Assembly: GCA_038522375.1 (NCBI GenBank)
Contig: JBCBKE010000001.1
Span: 33,011-97,010, forward strand
Length of the DNA stretch: 64,000 nucleotides
DNA from: UBA5336 sp038522375
Lineage (GTDB): Bacteria; Pseudomonadota; Alphaproteobacteria; Caulobacterales; Hyphomonadaceae
Direction: 5' to 3'
Position numbers and translations under genes: made by a program. Positions 10,069 through 18,669 of this stretch are shown piece after piece (positions within the stretch are counted from its first letter, which is position 1; each line of letters begins with the position of its first letter). Below the pieces are notes generated by a model. That model made no database searches, was not told the origin of the DNA, and worked only from the letters and a program-made list of their open reading frames with translations.

Positions 10069-10434
10069 ATGGCCCTGATTATCCTCTCCCACCTGGTGAA
10101 TATCGTCGTTGCGGGCCTGCTCCCATTCCTGCTGCTGTCGCGGTCGCCATCGCCGGGGATGGATGCTGCCTACGGCCCCGACACGCCGGCCCGGCGGATC
10201 CTGGCCTGCCTCTATGGCGCCATCGCCGCAGCCAGCGCCTATGCCCTTGTCGGCTGGGCCTGGCTCGACCAGCCGGGCGCTCCCGCCGCCGTGGGCGCGG
10301 TAATTTTCCCGCTCCAGATCGTCTACAAGCTCGCCACCGTCCCCGCCATCGGCCCGGCCCATCCCGTGGCCCAGGCCAATGCCGTGATCGCAGCCCTCCA
10401 CGCCCTGTCCTTCTGGCAAATCCTGGGCGGCTGA
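10069..10434 (+). CDS. Four-helix membrane protein, unknown
   Basis: A 121-aa hydrophobic protein with about four membrane segments: residues 2-24 (LIILSHLVNIVVAGLLPFLL), 44-63, 73-92 and a C-terminal amphipathic stretch. Between them are PARRILACLYGAIAA and PAHPVAQANAVIAALHAL, which look conserved rather than random. I do not recognise a named family with a known role. The gene stands alone: the small basic gene lies upstream on the opposite strand and a gene-poor stretch follows. The start ATG follows a weak GGAGCGCGCCC sequence. Confidence 0.65.
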   Translation: MALIILSHLVNIVVAGLLPFLLLSRSPSPGMDAAYGPDTPARRILACLYGAIAAASAYALVGWAWLDQPGAPAAVGAVIFPLQIVYKLATVPAIGPAHPVAQANAVIAALHALSFWQILGG

Positions 10435-10909
10435 CAAAAATCTCCCGGCGTTTATCCTCCCCCTGCCGGGCCATGGTAATCTCCCGTCCATGGATCTCCT
10501 TGTCCTCCTCTTGCTGGTGCTCATGGCCGGACCCCTGTTGGGCCGGTTTGGCAGCCGGGCGCTCCCGTCAACGGGGCGCCTGCCAGTGGGCGCGGCGATA
10601 GCGGTCGGAGGCGCGGCGAGCGGCGTGGTACGGGCGATCCAGTCGGCCAAGGTCGGAGCGAGGCAGGGCGTGGCGGTGCCCGGTTTCGGTCTGGCGGCGG
10701 CCAATCCTGGGCGAAACGCGATCCGGTTGGGCGGCCGGGCAGGGCGTTTCGCCATCATCACAAGGCGCGCCGGCAGCTGTTGCCGCCCGCGAACAATCCA
10801 TCGGCGGCTGATCTAGCCCGCCGACTGGCACCCATTTGACTGCCGGACGCGCCAGGGCGCGGGCCGGGCAAAGCTGCTGGCGCCGACGCCGCAACCGCCT
10901 CCCGCGCAC
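10435..10909. other. 475-base stretch without a supported gene
   Basis: Several overlapping frames are open on both strands, as expected for G+C-rich DNA. A plus-strand frame from 10490 begins with a hydrophobic run (LLVLLLLVLMAGPLLG), but has no ribosome-binding site and turns into Arg/Ala-rich sequence unlike a protein. Minus-strand frames are Arg/Pro/Ala-rich. CCCGGC (around 10444) and GCCGGG (around 10466) form a loose inverted repeat after the preceding gene, without a T-run. Confidence 0.5.
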
Positions 10910-11398
10910 CTAGTCGGTCACAAGGTTCGCCAGCACGTCTGCCGCCACATAGACATCGCCCTTGCCCGGCGCCTCGCCGGTGCCCATGACGATTTCCAGG
11001 CCCTGGGTCGTGGGGGTGCTGCCCCCGCCCAGGGGCAGGGCCACGCCAATCCCCACACCGACGCTGCTATAGCCGCCAGATCCGCCTGTCCCGCCGATGG
11101 AGACAGACGATCCTCCGCCGCCGCCGCCCTCCACATCCTGGTAGGCGTTGACGATCCGGAACCAGTCCGCCCCGGCCTCAAGGGTGAGCTCGGCGGCCCG
11201 GCGCAGGGCATTGGTCCGCGCATCCGCGCTGTCCCTGTCACGATAGGTCAGGCTGTAACGGCCGCTCTCGATCTGCTGGCTGGTATAGCCAAAGCCGCCG
11301 GCCCGCTCGGCTGCCTGGTAGGGGACAGGGCTCGCACAGCCTGTCGTGATCGCCAGGGCTGCGCCCAGTGCCGTGGCCAGTCTGATCGCGCGTGTCAT
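10910..11398 (-). CDS. CC0125/CC1285-family lipoprotein
   Basis: A 162-aa predicted lipoprotein. From the start at 11398 it opens with TRAIRLATALGAALAITTGC, a signal peptide ending in a lipobox (ITTGC). Mature sequence GGFGYTSQQIESGRYSLTYR followed by ALRRAAELTLEAGADWFRIV matches what I know of the CC0125/CC1285 family first named in Caulobacter. A glycine/serine-rich segment (GGGGGGSSVSIGG) and a hydrophobic beta-like stretch lie in the C-terminal half. Role unknown, presumably periplasm-facing. The frame extends 31 codons upstream but that part has no signal. Divergent from the next lipoprotein, 159 bases between starts. Confidence 0.82.
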   Translation of the reverse strand: MTRAIRLATALGAALAITTGCASPVPYQAAERAGGFGYTSQQIESGRYSLTYRDRDSADARTNALRRAAELTLEAGADWFRIVNAYQDVEGGGGGGSSVSIGGTGGSGGYSSVGVGIGVALPLGGGSTPTTQGLEIVMGTGEAPGKGDVYVAADVLANLVTD

Positions 11399-11557
11399 GG
11401 GCAACCCTTTCCGTTCGAAACGATTTCGATAGTGCGCCCCGGGCGATGAATGGCGGGCAACGGCGCCATCGCCCGGGGCGCCCAAATACACCCCCCGCCC
11501 TACCCGCCGCGGGGACGTTCCGCTAGGCTAGGCGCTGTAGCCGAAAGGAATGCCGCC

Positions 11558-11977
11558 ATGGCCCGCGCGCAACCCATCCCGATATTCGCCGCGCTCACCC
11601 TTGCGATGACCATGGTCAACTCCGCCTGCGGTGCGGGCGGTGGGGAAACCGACGCCGAAGCAGCCGCCCTTTCCACCCGGGCAGACCTTGCCAGCGTCAA
11701 CGCCGACACCCCGACCCGGGAGGACCTGATAACGGTCTGCATGTACGAGCAATACACCTACACCCGGGCAGACTGCGCCTGCGCCGCCGATACCGCCTTT
11801 GAAACCTACAGCCCGAAGGTGCGGCGCCTGTTGGTCATGGATGGCGGAGGCGCCTTTGAGGCGTCGCAGGAAACGTTGGACCTGATCGCGACGCTGACCG
11901 ATGAGGAGCGCGATCACTATACCCGCCACGGCTTCTACACGATGGGGCAGTGCGCTGGTCGGCCAGTGCCCGAGTAG
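11558..11977 (+). CDS. Predicted lipoprotein, unknown function
   Basis: A 139-aa protein starting at 11558, with AAAGGA (11544-11549) eight bases upstream. The signal peptide ends MTMVNSAC, so acylation at Cys24 is likely, followed by a Gly/Ala/Glu-rich linker. The mature domain has four cysteines (TVCMYEQYTYTRADCACAAD, then MGQC near the end) that could form disulfides in the periplasm. I do not recognise the family. It precedes the DUF188 gene by 24 bases on the same strand, so the two may be co-transcribed. Confidence 0.7.
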   Translation: MARAQPIPIFAALTLAMTMVNSACGAGGGETDAEAAALSTRADLASVNADTPTREDLITVCMYEQYTYTRADCACAADTAFETYSPKVRRLLVMDGGGAFEASQETLDLIATLTDEERDHYTRHGFYTMGQCAGRPVPE

Positions 11978-12001
11978 GGCGAAACCGGAGGCTGGCTTTC
12001 C

Positions 12002-12442
12002 ATGCACATCTACATCGATGCCGACGCCTGCCCGGTGAAAGACGAAACCTACAAGGTCGCAGCGCGCCACCGGGTCCCGGTGACGGTTGTGTCCAACAGC
12101 TTTCTCCGCGTCCCTCGCGATCCAGGTATCCAGCAGGTGGTGGTCGATGCCGGCCCCGATGTGGCTGACGACTGGATCGCCGAACGGGCCGACGCGCTTA
12201 GTGTCGTCATCACCGCGGACATCCTGCTGGCCGAACGGTGCCTCGCAGGCGGCGCCACCGTCCTCGCCCCGAACGGAAAACCCTTCACCACAGCGTCCAT
12301 CGGCTCACAGGTGGCCACCCGCGCGCTCATGGATCAACTGCGCGGCTCGGGCGAAATAACGGGCGGCGCCCCGCCTTTCAGCCAGAAAGACCGTTCCGTA
12401 TTCCTGCAATCGCTCCACGAAGCCCTGATCAGATTGGACTAG
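12002..12442 (+). CDS. YaiI/YqxD family protein (DUF188, PIN-like fold)
   Basis: A 146-aa soluble protein with the full DUF188 pattern: an N-terminal acidic cluster YIDADACPVKDE, the middle motif VVDAGPDVADDWIAERA, then VVITADILLAERCL and KPFTTASIG. The family adopts a PIN-like fold whose conserved aspartates could bind metal; nuclease activity has been proposed but not established. Length matches the family (about 150 aa). The next gene, a GST homologue, starts five bases after the stop, so the two are probably an operon. Confidence 0.93.
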   Translation: MHIYIDADACPVKDETYKVAARHRVPVTVVSNSFLRVPRDPGIQQVVVDAGPDVADDWIAERADALSVVITADILLAERCLAGGATVLAPNGKPFTTASIGSQVATRALMDQLRGSGEITGGAPPFSQKDRSVFLQSLHEALIRLD

Positions 12443-12447
12443 CGACC

Positions 12448-13062
12448 ATGATCCTCTACACCTATCCCCGCGGACCGAACCCCCGGCGTGTGCACATCTA
12501 TCTCGCCGAAAAAGGCATCGAGATCGCCACCGAAACCGTTGACATCACCACCCGCCGCAATCGCGAACCCGATTTCCTGAAGAAGAACCCCGCAGGCGGC
12601 ATCCCCATCCTGGAACTGGACGATGGGACCTGCATCGCCGAGTCCATCGCAATCTGCCGGTACTTCGAGGCGCTGAACCCGCAACCGCCGCTCTTCGGAA
12701 CAGACCCCAGATCCCAGGCCATCGTCGAGATGTGGTTGCGCCGGGTGGAGTTGAACCTGATGGTGCCCATCGGCATGGTCTGGGCCCATGGCCACCCCCT
12801 GACGGCCCGGCTGATCGAACAGGTTCCAGAGGCGGCGGAGCAGAACCGGAAGCGCGCAGTCATCGGCTATGAGATGTTAAACGACCAACTCGCCAATAAC
12901 GCGTTCATCGCGGGCGACACCTATACAATGGCCGATGCCGCGGCACTCGCCACCATTGATTTCGGCGCCGGCCTGGTCGGCGTGCCCTATGGCGAGGACC
13001 TCAACCATCTCAAGCGCTGGCACGATGATGTCTCCGCCCGCCCCAGTGCAAAGGTGGCATAG
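12448..13062 (+). CDS. Glutathione S-transferase family protein
   Basis: A 204-aa cytosolic protein with a thioredoxin-like N-terminal domain (about residues 1-78: ILYTYPRGPNPRRVHIYLAE, then cis-Pro in NPAGGIPILELDDG and glutathione-binding IAESIAICRYFE) and a helical C-terminal domain with YTMADAAALATIDFG. The PRGPNPRRV segment lacks a clear catalytic Cys, so a serine/tyrosine-type or non-catalytic role is possible. It begins at ATG 12448, five bases after the DUF188 gene. Substrate cannot be inferred. Confidence 0.92.
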   Translation: MILYTYPRGPNPRRVHIYLAEKGIEIATETVDITTRRNREPDFLKKNPAGGIPILELDDGTCIAESIAICRYFEALNPQPPLFGTDPRSQAIVEMWLRRVELNLMVPIGMVWAHGHPLTARLIEQVPEAAEQNRKRAVIGYEMLNDQLANNAFIAGDTYTMADAAALATIDFGAGLVGVPYGEDLNHLKRWHDDVSARPSAKVA

Positions 13063-13234
13063 CGACGAGCCACCTGGCGATCTTGTCCCCGTGGCGCCGC
13101 GCCGTGATAGGATCATGGCTGTCGATGGTTCGCTGCGGTCTGGACGTCAAAAAAACCCATGGGCGCCGGCCAAACCGTTGTGAAAAGCCAGTGATGCGGT
13201 ACGCAAGCCAAATCCAGTTGAAAGGGGTTTCCGA

Positions 13235-14146
13235 ATGTTCAAACATTTCGCTGTGCTGGTCGTAGCCACGACGATGGTCGGCACCATCATGGCCCAGGAG
13301 GCCGAGGTGCCCACTATCCCGGTCGAAACAATCGACCTTGGCAGTGGTGTCTACGCCCTGATCACAAACCGTGGCGGCAATGTTGGAGTCCTGGTGGGTG
13401 AAGACGGCGTGTTCATGATCGATACCCAGTTCCCCGACGTGGCCCCCGCGCTCGATGCGGCCCAGAAAGCTCTATCCGGCGGCCGGGACGTGGATCTGGT
13501 GCTCAACACCCATCTCCATGGCGACCACGTGCTCGGCAATGGTTACTTCGCTGATCGGGGCGCGACCATCATGGCCCATCCCAATGTCCGCCCGGGCCTG
13601 ATGGAGCCGAATACATCCGAATTGACGGGCCGGACGCCCGACGTCCTCAAGGGCGGCTTCCTGCCCACGGTCAACATCAACCAGGGTGACTTGGTTACAA
13701 TGAACGGCCAGACCGCCCTCTTCTATCATACCCCCGATGCCCATACCGACGGTGATATCTTCGTCCATTTCCTGGAAGCCGACGTCATCCATGCCGGGGA
13801 CCTGCTCTTTTCCGGACGGTTCCCGTTCATCGATCTCGACAATGGCGGCACGGTCGAGGGGATGATTGCGGGGATGCAGGCAATCGTCGACGCCGCCGGT
13901 CCTGATACACGGGTCATTGCCGGCCACGGTCCCATGTCTACCGAAGCAGACCTGGAAGCCTCGATCGCGATGCTGGCCGATGGCCGAGCTAAGGTCGCCG
14001 CGCTGGTCGAGAACGGCATGGACCTGGAGGCGGTCTATGCGGAAGGGCCCCTGGCTGACTATGCGGCCGACTGGAACTGGCAGTTCATAACCACCGAGCG
14101 CATGGTCTGGACGTTCTACCGCGACATTACCGGCAAGACCGAATAA
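13235..14146 (+). CDS. Periplasmic MBL-fold metallo-hydrolase
   Basis: A 303-aa metallo-beta-lactamase-fold enzyme with an N-terminal signal peptide (MFKHFAVLVVATTMVGTIMAQ). Metal ligands are visible: HLHGDH (about residues 92-97, the HxHxDH motif), a His in YHTPDAHTDGD, Asp in IHAGDLLF and His in VIAGHGP. AAAGGGG lies about seven bases before the ATG. The family includes hydrolases of thioesters and lactones and quinoprotein-relay proteins; the export signal excludes cytosolic glyoxalase. Substrate unknown. Convergent with the amidohydrolase gene, ten bases apart. Confidence 0.92.
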   Translation: MFKHFAVLVVATTMVGTIMAQEAEVPTIPVETIDLGSGVYALITNRGGNVGVLVGEDGVFMIDTQFPDVAPALDAAQKALSGGRDVDLVLNTHLHGDHVLGNGYFADRGATIMAHPNVRPGLMEPNTSELTGRTPDVLKGGFLPTVNINQGDLVTMNGQTALFYHTPDAHTDGDIFVHFLEADVIHAGDLLFSGRFPFIDLDNGGTVEGMIAGMQAIVDAAGPDTRVIAGHGPMSTEADLEASIAMLADGRAKVAALVENGMDLEAVYAEGPLADYAADWNWQFITTERMVWTFYRDITGKTE

Positions 14147-14156
14147 GCGCGCACCG

Positions 14157-15830
14157 CTACTCTGCTGACCAGACCACCTCACCATCGACGACGGTCATGA
14201 CGGCTTTTGCCTCTAGGATTTCCGCATCGGGAATGGTCAGCAGGTCCCTGTCGAAAACGGTAAAGTCGGCGATCTTGCCCACTTCGACCGTGCCGAGGAC
14301 GTCTTCCTGGAAGGCGGCATAGGCCGGCCAGTAGGTCAGCATCTTGAGGGCGGTTTCCCGGCTCACCGCCTCTTCCGGGTGCCAGCCTTCACCGGACCGG
14401 CCCTCAAGATCCTTTCGCACCGCGGCGCCATAGAACTCGATCAGCGGTGATCCGACTTCCACCGGAGCGTCCGAACCGCCGGCGACAATGGTGCCCGCGT
14501 CAATCAGGCTCTGCCAGGCATAGGCGCCGCGCAACCGCTCCATGCCCAGCCGGTCGGGAGCGAACTTCAGGTCGCCAATGGCGTGGGAGGGCTGCATCGA
14601 TGCGATCAGGCCGACAGGCGCCATGCGCGCGATATCCGCTGTTCTGAGAATCTGCGTGTGCTCGATCCTGTGGCGAGCATCGGGATCGCCGGAGGTTTCA
14701 GCCGCATCGATCACACGGGCATTTGCCAGGTCACCGATGGCGTGGATCGCCAATTGGACCTCAGACGCGCTGGCCCGGTCGAACATCTGGTCGAGCGCTT
14801 CGGGATTCATGAGGGACAGTCCCACCGTATCAGGCCGGTCGGCATAGGGCTCACTCAGCAAGGCGCCGCGGGAGCCGAGCGCCCCATCCATGTAGAGCTT
14901 CACGGCGCGATTGGTGACGGTATCGGTCTCGTGGGCGCGATTGGCGGCGATATCGAAGGCATCCGCTTCCAGGGCGTTGTAGACCCGCAAGGGCATCCGG
15001 CCTTCCAGGTCGAGCCGCTCGATCAAGCGCGCGTCCAGGGCCGCGACGGACATGTTATGGACCCCCGTCCAGCCGCGCTGAACGTAGACCTCCGCCCCCA
15101 CGGCGAGGGCCTGGATCACGTCGCTTTCCTCGGCCCGGGCCACCTGGCCCGTGACCATTGGCATGGCATTGTCGATCAGAATCCCGGTCGCCGCGCCGCC
15201 GGGGCCGCGCTCGATGGCGCCGCCGTCAGGATCAGGCGTTTCGGTCGTGATCTCTCCGGCATCCATCGCAGCGGTGTTTGCCACCAGGGCGTGACCGTCC
15301 GCGCGGATCAGGATCACCGGGTTATCGGGCGCCACTGTATCAAGGTCGGCCGCCGACGGCATCCGGCCCTCGGGCCAGCCGGTCTCGATCCAACCGCGGC
15401 CAAAGACGACAGCCCCCGCGGGAAGTCCCGATACCTCGGCCTCGATGCGGGCGACGAGGTCGGCAATCGATGCCACATCGGCGAGGTTGAGCGTCAGCTC
15501 CCGCTGACCGATGCCCCGCAGGTGAACGTGGGCATCAGTGAAGCCCGGATAAAGGTGTGCGCCGCCCAGGTCCACAACCGTCGTTGCTGCCGTCTCGGCG
15601 TCGTCTCCATCCTGGAGCACTGCGGTTATGATGCCGGCCTCATTCACCAGAACCGCAGCAGCCATTGGCGCTTCGAGGGTTCCCGTATGGACGGTGCCGT
15701 TCACAAACGCCGTCAACGGCTCGTTCTGGGAGGCCGATTGTGCACCTGCATTGGTTGCAGGCTCTGGCGCCGTGCACGCCACCAAAAGACCCGTAGAGAC
15801 TATCCAGACAGACCGCAACGCCCACACCAT
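14157..15830 (-). CDS. Amidohydrolase family 3 (YtcJ-like) lipoprotein
   Basis: A 557-aa metal-dependent hydrolase of the TIM-barrel amidohydrolase superfamily. Starting at 15830, GGGAG lies eight bases upstream and the protein begins with a signal ending STGLLVACTAPEP, a lipobox, so it should be membrane-anchored outside the cytoplasm; a start 15 codons earlier would bury the signal. Metal-site sequences are LYPGFTDAHVHLRG, the barrel lysine region VKLYMDGALGSRGA, HRIEHTQI, MQPSHA and GGSDAPVE. YtcJ-type enzymes act on amides or N-acyl compounds; the substrate here is unknown. Monocistronic. Confidence 0.93.
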   Translation of the reverse strand: MVWALRSVWIVSTGLLVACTAPEPATNAGAQSASQNEPLTAFVNGTVHTGTLEAPMAAAVLVNEAGIITAVLQDGDDAETAATTVVDLGGAHLYPGFTDAHVHLRGIGQRELTLNLADVASIADLVARIEAEVSGLPAGAVVFGRGWIETGWPEGRMPSAADLDTVAPDNPVILIRADGHALVANTAAMDAGEITTETPDPDGGAIERGPGGAATGILIDNAMPMVTGQVARAEESDVIQALAVGAEVYVQRGWTGVHNMSVAALDARLIERLDLEGRMPLRVYNALEADAFDIAANRAHETDTVTNRAVKLYMDGALGSRGALLSEPYADRPDTVGLSLMNPEALDQMFDRASASEVQLAIHAIGDLANARVIDAAETSGDPDARHRIEHTQILRTADIARMAPVGLIASMQPSHAIGDLKFAPDRLGMERLRGAYAWQSLIDAGTIVAGGSDAPVEVGSPLIEFYGAAVRKDLEGRSGEGWHPEEAVSRETALKMLTYWPAYAAFQEDVLGTVEVGKIADFTVFDRDLLTIPDAEILEAKAVMTVVDGEVVWSAE

Positions 15831-16043
15831 TTCGCCGACTCCCAATGCTTCAACTGGTCCCAGAAAGCACCTCACCAGGCGTCAACGCAATGGGTGACCC
15901 TCGGTTAGCGCGGCGGTTGAATGTCGTCGGAGCCGCAAATGCCCCGAAGCGAACACGATTTCACCGCAGGGCGCCCCCAATGTGGTTGGTTAATCACATC
16001 CGTTGAAGAGCTTCCGCAGGCGTCGGGACGCGACTGGCGGAAG

Positions 16044-16099
16044 GCGGCGCGCAGTTAGAGGTCAAGCCCCCCTCGTTGATACTGCGCGCCGCTCTTTTT
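16044..16099 (+). terminator. Strong hairpin plus T-run on the plus strand, no gene upstream
   Basis: GCGGCGCGCAGT (16044-16055) is a perfect 12-base inverted match of ACTGCGCGCCGC (16081-16092). Two bases later comes TTTTT (16095-16099) on the plus strand, the layout of an intrinsic terminator reading rightwards. The loop contains a further GAGG/CCTC pairing and a C-rich CCCCCCTC. Both flanking genes are on the minus strand, so this does not end a known transcript. For uppP the stem is present but no T-run follows on its strand. Confidence 0.65.
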
Positions 16100-16104
16100 C
16101 GCGA

Positions 16105-16968
16105 TCAGCCGACCATCATGGTTCCTGCCAGTGGGCTGATCATCAGCAGGACCCCTCCCAGCAGAAGGCGGTAGATCACGAAGGGTAGAAAGCTCATCCG
16201 CTTGATCAGGGCCATCAGGAAAAAAATGGACAGATAGCCAGCAACCGCAGACATCCCCGCAACGATCAAACCATCGTTCAGCGTTGTCGTCCCTGGAAGG
16301 TTCGGGTCAGCATCTGAAAGTTCCAGCACAGCGTATAGTCCGCCGGCTGCGAGCAGTGGTGCACCAATCAACATGGAAAACCGCGCCGCTTCCGTGCGGC
16401 TGTAGCCGAGCGCCCTGGCGGCGGTCATGGTGATCCCGGACCGACTTGTGCCGGGAATAAGCGCTGCAATCGCCTGGGTTGCGCCAATCAGAACAGCGTG
16501 TGTCACCGTCATGTCGGCCTCGGTTCTGTTTTGCTTGCCCAAAACGTCGGCAACCCACAGGGCAATACCGAAGACGATGGTCGCCATGGCAACGGTTTCA
16601 ACGCTTCGGAGTTGGTCCTTCAGCGCGTCGGAAAAAACCAGTTCGTGGAGCAAGGCGCCGGCGACGCCCACAGGCAGGGCCGCCAGGATGAAGATCGCCA
16701 GCCAGGCATCGCGGCTCAATGGCCCCTTGCGGAAGGGCGCATTCACCACTTCAAACCCGCCCGCAACAGCGCGACCGACATCGCGCCAGAAATAGGCAAG
16801 CACGGCAAAGAGCGTTCCCACATGCGCCATTGCATTGATCATCAGCTCGTCCCGGCCCTCAAGACCGAACAGGTCGGCGGCCAGTAGCACATGTCCTGAT
16901 GAGGAAATCGGTAGCCACTCCGTGATGCCCTGGATCACAGAAATTATAATCAGCTGCATGAGAGACAT
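16105..16968 (-). CDS. uppP: Undecaprenyl-diphosphate phosphatase UppP/BacA
   Basis: Integral membrane enzyme of 287 aa that dephosphorylates undecaprenyl diphosphate to recycle the lipid carrier for peptidoglycan. Both active-site regions are present: QGITEWLPISSSGH (about residues 14-27) and IPGTSRSGITM (about residues 169-179), with about eight helices. Length is typical (about 270-290 aa). GGAG lies ten bases before the ATG. Stands alone on the minus strand, ending five bases from the hairpin at 16044-16099. Confidence 0.97.
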   Translation of the reverse strand: MSLMQLIIISVIQGITEWLPISSSGHVLLAADLFGLEGRDELMINAMAHVGTLFAVLAYFWRDVGRAVAGGFEVVNAPFRKGPLSRDAWLAIFILAALPVGVAGALLHELVFSDALKDQLRSVETVAMATIVFGIALWVADVLGKQNRTEADMTVTHAVLIGATQAIAALIPGTSRSGITMTAARALGYSRTEAARFSMLIGAPLLAAGGLYAVLELSDADPNLPGTTTLNDGLIVAGMSAVAGYLSIFFLMALIKRMSFLPFVIYRLLLGGVLLMISPLAGTMMVG

Positions 16969-17057
16969 TGGTGAAACGCTCCGGCAATTCTGGCTCGGTC
17001 AATGGCAGCCGGGTTGTGGCAAGTTTTAGGCCGAGGGGGAAGCGCTATATAAATACC

Positions 17058-17142
17058 TCATAGTGATATTTTTCATGAACCCCTGGGAAGCAGACAACCA
17101 TTGTATCCTGAAGACAGCTCATTAATAATATCATCGTGATAT
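17058..17142 (+). promoter_or_regulatory. Two operator-like direct repeats upstream of gltD
   Basis: TCATAGTGATAT (17058-17069) recurs as TCATCGTGATAT (17131-17142), 11 of 12 bases identical and 73 bases apart, close to seven helical turns. The second copy sits in a perfect dyad ATATCA-TCG-TGATAT (17128-17142); the first is an imperfect dyad with the same three-base centre. The stretch is A+T-rich compared with its surroundings and precedes gltD by about 75 bases. A dimeric regulator binding both sites is inferred. Confidence 0.45.
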
Positions 17143-17216
17143 CTAAAGAACGAATATCCCTTGATCTCTGGGTGGTTTCGTGCTGACAGGGAAGTTCGCC
17201 CACATTGGAGGCCGGA

Positions 17217-18662
17217 ATGGCGCAACATATGCTGCAGTTCACCCGTGTTGAACGGTCCATGCCGGACAAACGGGATGCGGCCCAGCGCGCCGGAGACTTT
17301 GACGAGATCTATGGCGACTATGCCGATGAGGCCGCCGCTGCCCAGGCTGGCCGGTGTTCCCAATGCGGTGTGCCGTTCTGCCAGCAAGGGTGCCCCCTCC
17401 AGAACAACATTCCGGATTGGCTGATGCTGTCGGCGGAGGGTCGGCTGGAAGAAGCCTACAGGGTGTCATCGGCCACCAACAACATGCCGGAAATCTGCGG
17501 CCGAATTTGCCCACAGGACCGCCTCTGCGAGGGGATCTGCACGATCGAGCAATCGGGCCATGGGACGGTCACCATCGGTGCGATCGAGCGGCATATCACC
17601 GATACCGCCTGGGATGCCGGCTGGGTGACGCCCATCAGGCCGACGCGCGAACGCGACCAATCCGCTGGAATTATCGGCGCCGGGCCGGCCGGCCTGGCCG
17701 CAGCAGAGGAACTGCGGCGGAAGGGCTACCAGGTCACCGTCTATGACCGCTATGACCGGGGGGGCGGCCTCCTGGTCTATGGCATTCCGGGGTTCAAGCT
17801 CGAGAAACACCTGGTCGAGCGCCGGATCAAGCGGTTGGAAGACAGCGGTGTGGTGTTCGCGTTCAACACGAATGTCGGTCACACGATCTCACTCGCTGAC
17901 TTGAGGAACACCCACGACACGCTCCTGATTGCCACCGGGGTCTACAAGGCGCGCGATATCAAGGTGCCGGGCATTGGCGCCCAGGGCGTCTATCCGGCCC
18001 TCGAATATCTCACGGCATCGAACAAGGCGGGTTTTGGCGAGAAAGTCCCGGCCTTCGCATCGGGCAAGCTGGATGCTGCGAACAAGCGGGTCGTGGTTAT
18101 CGGCGGCGGGGACACGGCGATGGATTGCGTCCGCACCGCTATTCGCCAGGGAGCGAAAGCCGTCTCGTGCCTTTACCGCCGCGACCGGCTGAACATGCCC
18201 GGTTCGCAAAGGGAAGTCGCCAATGCGGAAGAAGAGGGCGTCGTCTTCGAATGGCTGGCTGGGCCAGAGGCGGTGCTGCATACAAAAGCCAACACGGTCA
18301 AAGGCGTTCGCGCCGTTCGGATGGCGCTTGGTTCCAAGGACGCGTCGGGCCGCCAGGCGCCGGTCAAGACCGATGAAACCTTCGAAATCAAGGCCGACAT
18401 GGTGATCAAGGCGCTCGGTTTCGATCCCGAGGACTTGCCTGCGCTTTTTGATGAGCGGGCCCTGACCGTGAACCGCTGGGGAGCCGTGCGGATCGACTTC
18501 GCGACGATGGAAACCAGCCTTCGCGGCGTTTTCGCTGCGGGCGATATCGTCCGCGGGGCCTCGCTCGTGGTCTGGGCGATCAAGGACGGCCGGGATGCGG
18601 CCGAGGCGATGCACCGGCATATGAAGGCCGAAATGGCCGCTCACAAGATGGCTGCGGAATAG
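17217..18662 (+). CDS. gltD: Glutamate synthase (NADPH) small subunit
   Basis: The FAD/NADPH subunit (481 aa) that feeds electrons to GltB for glutamate formation from glutamine and 2-oxoglutarate. N-terminal cysteines for 4Fe-4S clusters are in CSQCGVPFCQQGCPLQNNIP and CGRICPQDRLCEGIC. The FAD-binding GxGxxG is IIGAGPAGLAAAEEL (about residue 150), and the NADPH site VVVIGGGDTAMDC. The start at 17217 is chosen because GGAGG (17207-17211) lies five bases upstream; a TTG four codons earlier overlaps that site. It heads a gltD-csaA-gltB unit, the reverse of the common gltB-gltD order. Confidence 0.97.
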   Translation: MAQHMLQFTRVERSMPDKRDAAQRAGDFDEIYGDYADEAAAAQAGRCSQCGVPFCQQGCPLQNNIPDWLMLSAEGRLEEAYRVSSATNNMPEICGRICPQDRLCEGICTIEQSGHGTVTIGAIERHITDTAWDAGWVTPIRPTRERDQSAGIIGAGPAGLAAAEELRRKGYQVTVYDRYDRGGGLLVYGIPGFKLEKHLVERRIKRLEDSGVVFAFNTNVGHTISLADLRNTHDTLLIATGVYKARDIKVPGIGAQGVYPALEYLTASNKAGFGEKVPAFASGKLDAANKRVVVIGGGDTAMDCVRTAIRQGAKAVSCLYRRDRLNMPGSQREVANAEEEGVVFEWLAGPEAVLHTKANTVKGVRAVRMALGSKDASGRQAPVKTDETFEIKADMVIKALGFDPEDLPALFDERALTVNRWGAVRIDFATMETSLRGVFAAGDIVRGASLVVWAIKDGRDAAEAMHRHMKAEMAAHKMAAE

Positions 18663-18669
18663 GGCGGTC

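Noticed and set aside
9844..10761. 305-codon minus-strand frame over the membrane gene at 10069
   Set aside because: Arg/Pro/Gly-rich without domains; it covers the well-supported small basic gene in another frame and the four-helix gene on the other strand.
10490..10816. 108-codon plus-strand frame with hydrophobic start
   Set aside because: No ribosome site, and the composition beyond residue 20 is not protein-like; kept only as a remark in the gene-free stretch.
14583..15908. 441-codon plus-strand frame opposite the amidohydrolase
   Set aside because: Antisense shadow; the minus strand carries clear metal-site motifs and a lipoprotein signal.
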